DNA of 8,920 bases from Candidatus Nanopelagicales bacterium (GTDB taxonomy: Bacteria; Actinomycetota; Actinomycetes; S36-B12; UBA10799). The stretch spans positions 1 to 8,920 of the forward strand of contig JALOLM010000076.1 of NCBI GenBank assembly GCA_025455985.1, read 5' to 3'. The notes below the pieces were generated by a model. The model saw only the letters and a program-made list of their open reading frames with translations, was not told the DNA's origin and made no database searches. Numbering within the stretch: position 1 is the stretch's first letter; every line of letters starts with the position of its first letter. This document shows, piece by piece, positions 5,511-8,920 of the stretch. Both the position numbers and the translations under genes were made by a program.

Positions 5511-7535
5511 ATGGCACCTACCGCGTCCACCCCTGCCCCGAGATCACTGGCTGATGATCTGCGGGCGCGCGATGGCGCCCAGATCCACCGGCTGTTGAGC
5601 CTGCGTCCAGATCTCATCCACCCGTTGCCATCGGATATGGGTCAATTGGCCAAACGCGCTGCCGACGACGCCAGCGTGCTCGAGGCTCTGCAAACGCTGA
5701 GCACCGTGGAACTGAGGGTTCTTGAGGCGTACTCGAGTCTGCAGAACGCAACGATCGACGAGGTGCTCACGGTGCTCCCGGATGATGAGCAGCAGGTTCG
5801 GACAGCTGTCTCACGCCTGTACGACATGGCGCTTCTGTGGGGTGGCCCGCAGCTGCAGCCGGTCCGCTGCGCGCGGCAGGCGTTCGGCGCTCACCCGTGT
5901 GGGCTGGCCGGTGTCGGCCACGTTTCCGTCGATGAGCAGCAGATCCTCGCCGCTGCCGCACAACTGGACCCGCAACTTCGGGAGCGGCTGGTTTGGGACA
6001 ACCCCGTGGATGGGCAGCCCAACCCGCTGATGGTCTCGCGCGGGGATTCCTACGTGCTGCCCCGGGAGTGGTCACTTGTGCTTCGTCAGGGACGGTTCCT
6101 GCGTCCGGCGTCGCCCCCGCGGTTGCCGCAGGTGGCGGACCCGGCCGGCGGCGCCTTGCTCTGGGCACCGGTGGCGGGGGTCCGCTTCGCGCTTGGCGAG
6201 TTGCGCAGGGAGCCCCTTGCCTGGCACCCGGTCAGGGGGGTGGCCCGCCGAGCGCTGTCCGATCGGGCGGCACGGATGCGGGTTCCCGTGGACGATCTGG
6301 TCGTGTGGCTGGAGCTCGCGAACATGGCGGGTCTGGTCGGCGGTGAAGAGTCGCACGCAGGACCCACCGAGCAGGCGGCCAGGTGGCTGGCCGCCGAGCC
6401 CGAGCAGATGTGGCTGGACCTGATCGAAGGCTGGTTGTCCAGCAACCGTCCGCTGCTGGCGTGCCGCCCCGAAAGCCTCGGCTGCTTGTCCACCGCGGAC
6501 ACCCCCAGGTTCGCCAGCCATCGGCGCCACGTCCTGCGCGTGTGGCCCTCTGGCGTGCATGCGGACCGGGAAGCGGTCGCGGCCGCCCTTGTGTGGGAGC
6601 TTCCCCGTATGCACGAGGCGCAGGCGCAGTTGGATGACATCCACGGCGAGTTGCTGCACCTCGGGCTGATCGAGGCGGATGTCGCCACAGCTGCCTTGGA
6701 CCTGCTGCCCGACGATCCGACTGCCGCAGCGCAGTTCCTGCCTGGCGTGCATGGCGAGGCGAGCCTCGTGGTGCAACCCGATGCCACGATCATGGCGCCG
6801 GCAACGGTCGACTCCGACACCTGGGGACTGCTGGAAGGAATCTCCGTGGTGGATTCGTGGGGGCCGATGAGCATTCATCGGATTGACCCCGCCCGCATGC
6901 GCGCCACTGTGGCCGTCGAGGATCCGGACGTCGTGCTCGCGCGCCTCGCACGAGCGTCGCGAACGCCCATTCCACAGCCCGTGGAGTACCTGATCCGGGA
7001 CGCCTCCCGCACGTCGTCGGCGCGGGTCTACAGCGCCTCGGTGGTCGAGGTGCCGGAAGCTGACCACCCCGCCGCTCTCCAGGCCGGACTCCAACAGGTC
7101 GGCCCGAAGGTCTTCACGTCGGATTTGCCGGTGGACGTCGTGGTTCGGCGGCTCGCAGAACACGGTGTGGACGCCCGGACCGAGCAGGCGATCACCATGC
7201 CGCCCCCGCTGGACCACCCACGCCCCGAACCGCCACCCGACCCCACGACCGTGACCCGGCTGGTCGACCATCTGCTGTCGAAGGCCGCCCCGCACGAGGT
7301 GACACCCCCGGACCTGACCACCGGCGATGCCCAGGCAGTGGTTGACGTCTGCCGCGACGCGGTGGCGGCCAGGAAGCGACTATGGCTGCAGATCAGCGAC
7401 CCTGAGGGGATGCGCACCGAACTCGTCGAGCCACTGGCCCTGCGCGGGGGGCAGTTGACAGCCTGGAGTCTCACGGCTGGTCGGGCGTCGACCATCGCCG
7501 TTGCCAGGATCGCTGCCTTTGCAGGTGACGCATGA
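5511..7535 (+). CDS. Helicase-associated/WYL-domain protein (Rv0862c-like)
   Basis: The 674-residue product resembles the actinobacterial protein encoded next to XPB helicase (Rv0862c in M. tuberculosis). Visible regions are a helical N-terminus starting SLADDLRARD (12-21), a central helical part with winged-helix-like segments, and a block at about 415-555 (SLVVQPDATIMAP, then SRTPIPQPVEYLI, then GPKVFTSDLPVDVVVRRL) that fits the helicase C-terminal/XPB-Ssl2 N-terminal-like domain. A proline-rich linker (563-578) leads to a WYL-like C-terminus: RKRLWLQISD (621-630), ELVEPLALRGGQLTAW (637-652), AVARIAAF (663-670). No nuclease or ATPase motif is seen. I chose the ATG at 5511 because homology begins just after it; the frame stays open upstream to 5139, but that stretch lies antisense to larE. 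The ATGA overlap with XPB argues for a joint role, probably in DNA repair; the biochemical function is unknown. Confidence 0.88.
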   Translation: MAPTASTPAPRSLADDLRARDGAQIHRLLSLRPDLIHPLPSDMGQLAKRAADDASVLEALQTLSTVELRVLEAYSSLQNATIDEVLTVLPDDEQQVRTAVSRLYDMALLWGGPQLQPVRCARQAFGAHPCGLAGVGHVSVDEQQILAAAAQLDPQLRERLVWDNPVDGQPNPLMVSRGDSYVLPREWSLVLRQGRFLRPASPPRLPQVADPAGGALLWAPVAGVRFALGELRREPLAWHPVRGVARRALSDRAARMRVPVDDLVVWLELANMAGLVGGEESHAGPTEQAARWLAAEPEQMWLDLIEGWLSSNRPLLACRPESLGCLSTADTPRFASHRRHVLRVWPSGVHADREAVAAALVWELPRMHEAQAQLDDIHGELLHLGLIEADVATAALDLLPDDPTAAAQFLPGVHGEASLVVQPDATIMAPATVDSDTWGLLEGISVVDSWGPMSIHRIDPARMRATVAVEDPDVVLARLARASRTPIPQPVEYLIRDASRTSSARVYSASVVEVPEADHPAALQAGLQQVGPKVFTSDLPVDVVVRRLAEHGVDARTEQAITMPPPLDHPRPEPPPDPTTVTRLVDHLLSKAAPHEVTPPDLTTGDAQAVVDVCRDAVAARKRLWLQISDPEGMRTELVEPLALRGGQLTAWSLTAGRASTIAVARIAAFAGDA

Positions 7536-8920
7536 CCGACGGACCCCTGATCGTCCAGAGCGATCACACGCTGCTGCTGGAGGTCGACCACCCGCAGGCC
7601 GATGAGTGCCGACGCGAGATCGCCGTGTTCGCCGAGCTCGAACGTTCGCCCGAGCACGTGCACACCTACAGGTTGACCAACTTGGGTCTGTGGAACGCCC
7701 GCGCTGCCGGCCACGACGCAGAACAGATCGTCGACACCCTGGTGCGGTTCTCGCGTTTCCCTGTGGCCCCGGCGCTTCTCCTGGACATCACCGACACAGT
7801 CGGCCGCTACGGTCGCCTGGAACTGCACAACCATCCGGCGCACGGATTGGTTCTGGTCGGCCACGACAACGCAGTCCTGACCGAGGTGCTGCGTCACCGC
7901 AAGACCCAGGCGATGCTCGGTGAACGCATCGACGACAGCACTGTCGTGGTCCACCCCAGTGAGCGGGGCCGGCTCAAGCAGGCACTGCTGGCCATCGGTT
8001 GGCCGGCTGATGATCTGGCCGGCTACGTGGATGGAGAACAACACGCCATCGCTTTGGCCGAAGCCGGCTGGAGCCTGCGGGACTACCAGCGACAGGCCGC
8101 TGAGAACGCCTTCCACGGTGGCTCCGGCGTGGTGGTGCTGCCTTGCGGCGCGGGCAAGACCATCGTCGGGGCGGCGAGCATGGCGATGGCACAGGTCACG
8201 ACGCTCATCCTGGTCACGAACACCGTGGCGGATCAGGCCGGTGACCATCGCCACCTACCAGATCCTCACCTCGAAACGCAAAGGTGTGTACGCCCATCTT
8301 GAACTGTTCGATGCGCGTAACTGGGGCTTGATCATCTACGACGAGGTGCATCTGCTGCCGGCCCCGGTCTTCCGGTTCACCGCGGACATCCAGAGCCGCC
8401 GGCGCATAGGCCTCACGGCGACCTTGGTGCGTGAGGACGGCCGTGAGTCCGACGTGTTCTCCCTCATCGGTCCCAAGCGGTTCGATGCGCCGTGGCGCGA
8501 GATCGAGGCGCAGGGCTACATCGCGCCCGCCGACTGCTGCGAGATCCGCGTAAGCCTGTCGGATGCTGATCGTATGGTCTACGCGTTGGCCGAGCCGGAA
8601 GATCGCTACCGTCTGGCCGCGACTGCTGAGGTGAAGACTGCGGTCGTGCGGCAGCTCATCGATCAGCACGCAGACGATCAGGTCCTGGTCATCGGGCAGT
8701 ATCTGGATCAGTTGGAGGAACTGGCCGAACAACTCGACGCGCCGCTGATCACGGGTAAGACCAAGGTGGCGCAGCGCCAGGAGCTGTTCGATGCGTTCCG
8801 AGCCGGCGAGGTGCGCGTGCTGGTGGTGAGCAAGGTGGCCAACTTCTCCATCGACCTGCCGCAGGCCCGGGTCGCCATCCAGGTCTCCGGAACATTCGGC
8901 TCTCGCCAGGAGGAGGCACA
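7532..8920 (+). pseudogene. DNA repair helicase XPB, disrupted by internal deletion/frameshift; 3' end outside window
   Basis: XPB is a superfamily 2 helicase that unwinds DNA 3' to 5' in repair. The first piece starts at 7532 (ATGA overlap) and matches actinobacterial XPB for 233 residues, from MTDGPLIVQSD to the Walker A motif PCGAGKT (204-210) and TLILVTNTVA (224-233). It then continues out of frame to a stop at 8300-8302, giving a 256-residue product. The rest of the gene continues in another frame from 8232: IRPVTIATYQ, the motif II box DEVH, GLTATLVRED, VLVIGQYLDQL, VVSKVANFSIDLP and SGTFGSRQEEA, which is the start of motif VI, open to the window edge (229 codons). About 28 codons that relatives carry between these pieces, including the QW region, are absent. 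Automated callers may list two genes, with the second starting at GTG 8241. A recent lesion and an assembly error are both possible. Confidence 0.9.
8228..8234 (+). other. XPB deletion junction
   Basis: Codon GCG (8228-8230), the last one matching XPB in the first frame, is separated by a single G (8231) from ATC (8232-8234), the first matching codon of the second frame. From my memory of family sequences about 28 residues are missing, which implies a loss of roughly 83 bases (3n+2). The exact breakpoint cannot be fixed without a close relative. Confidence 0.75.

Noticed and set aside
6072..8254. Long - strand frames (6072-7295 and 7028-8254) under the helicase-associated protein and XPB
   Set aside because: Both run antisense to recognisable conserved proteins and show no domain of their own.
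8231..8302. Programmed frameshift explanation for XPB
   Set aside because: A ribosomal slip would not replace the roughly 28 missing residues, and no slippery heptamer is seen at the junction.
1..8920. CRISPR array, tRNA or rRNA genes, insertion sequence, phage or toxin-antitoxin genes
   Set aside because: I saw no regularly spaced repeats, no cloverleaf-like or rRNA-like sequence, and no transposase or integrase motifs; nearly every base is explained by the listed genes.

Overview
The window is from a high-GC bacterium, almost certainly an actinobacterium. By eye about two thirds of bases are G or C. Genes are packed with ATGA stop/start overlaps, and several starts look leaderless behind TANNNT -10 boxes. 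The protein types also fit: an actinobacterial nucleoside ABC transporter with salvage deaminases, and an XPB helicase preceded by its WYL/helicase-associated partner, the order of Mycobacterium tuberculosis Rv0862c-Rv0861c. I cannot name the genus.

Bases 1-4262 (+ strand) are a nucleoside uptake and salvage operon entered from its middle. It holds the C-terminal end of a double-domain ABC ATPase (cut by the window edge), two BPD_transp_2-type permeases, a cytidine deaminase and an adenosine deaminase. The first three junctions are overlaps (8, 4 and 4 nt) and the last is a 12-nt gap, so the five genes are probably one transcript. Nucleosides brought in by the transporter would be deaminated in the cytoplasm (cytidine to uridine, adenosine to inosine). 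The substrate-binding lipoprotein expected for such a transporter is not in view and should lie upstream. A small two-helix membrane protein (4284-4514) follows, with what looks like its own leaderless promoter.

Bases 4644-5492 (- strand) hold a complete LarE-type sulfur transferase, convergent with the small membrane gene. No larB, larC or larA is visible. The 129-base convergent gap (4515-4643) holds two short hairpins and no gene.

Bases 5511-8920 (+ strand) are a DNA-repair module: a 674-residue helicase-associated/WYL protein, then XPB helicase joined by an ATGA overlap. XPB is broken at about 8231. The reading frame changes there and about 28 codons present in relatives are missing, although all later helicase motifs are intact up to the window edge. 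This is either a recent deletion or an assembly error.

The most interesting regulatory site is the 18-bp gap between larE and the helicase partner. A perfect 11-base palindrome (TACGT-A-ACGTA) there supplies overlapping, oppositely directed -10 boxes, each 6-7 nt from a start codon. I found no CRISPR array, tRNA, rRNA, insertion sequence or phage gene, and nothing that clearly amounts to a wholly new system.
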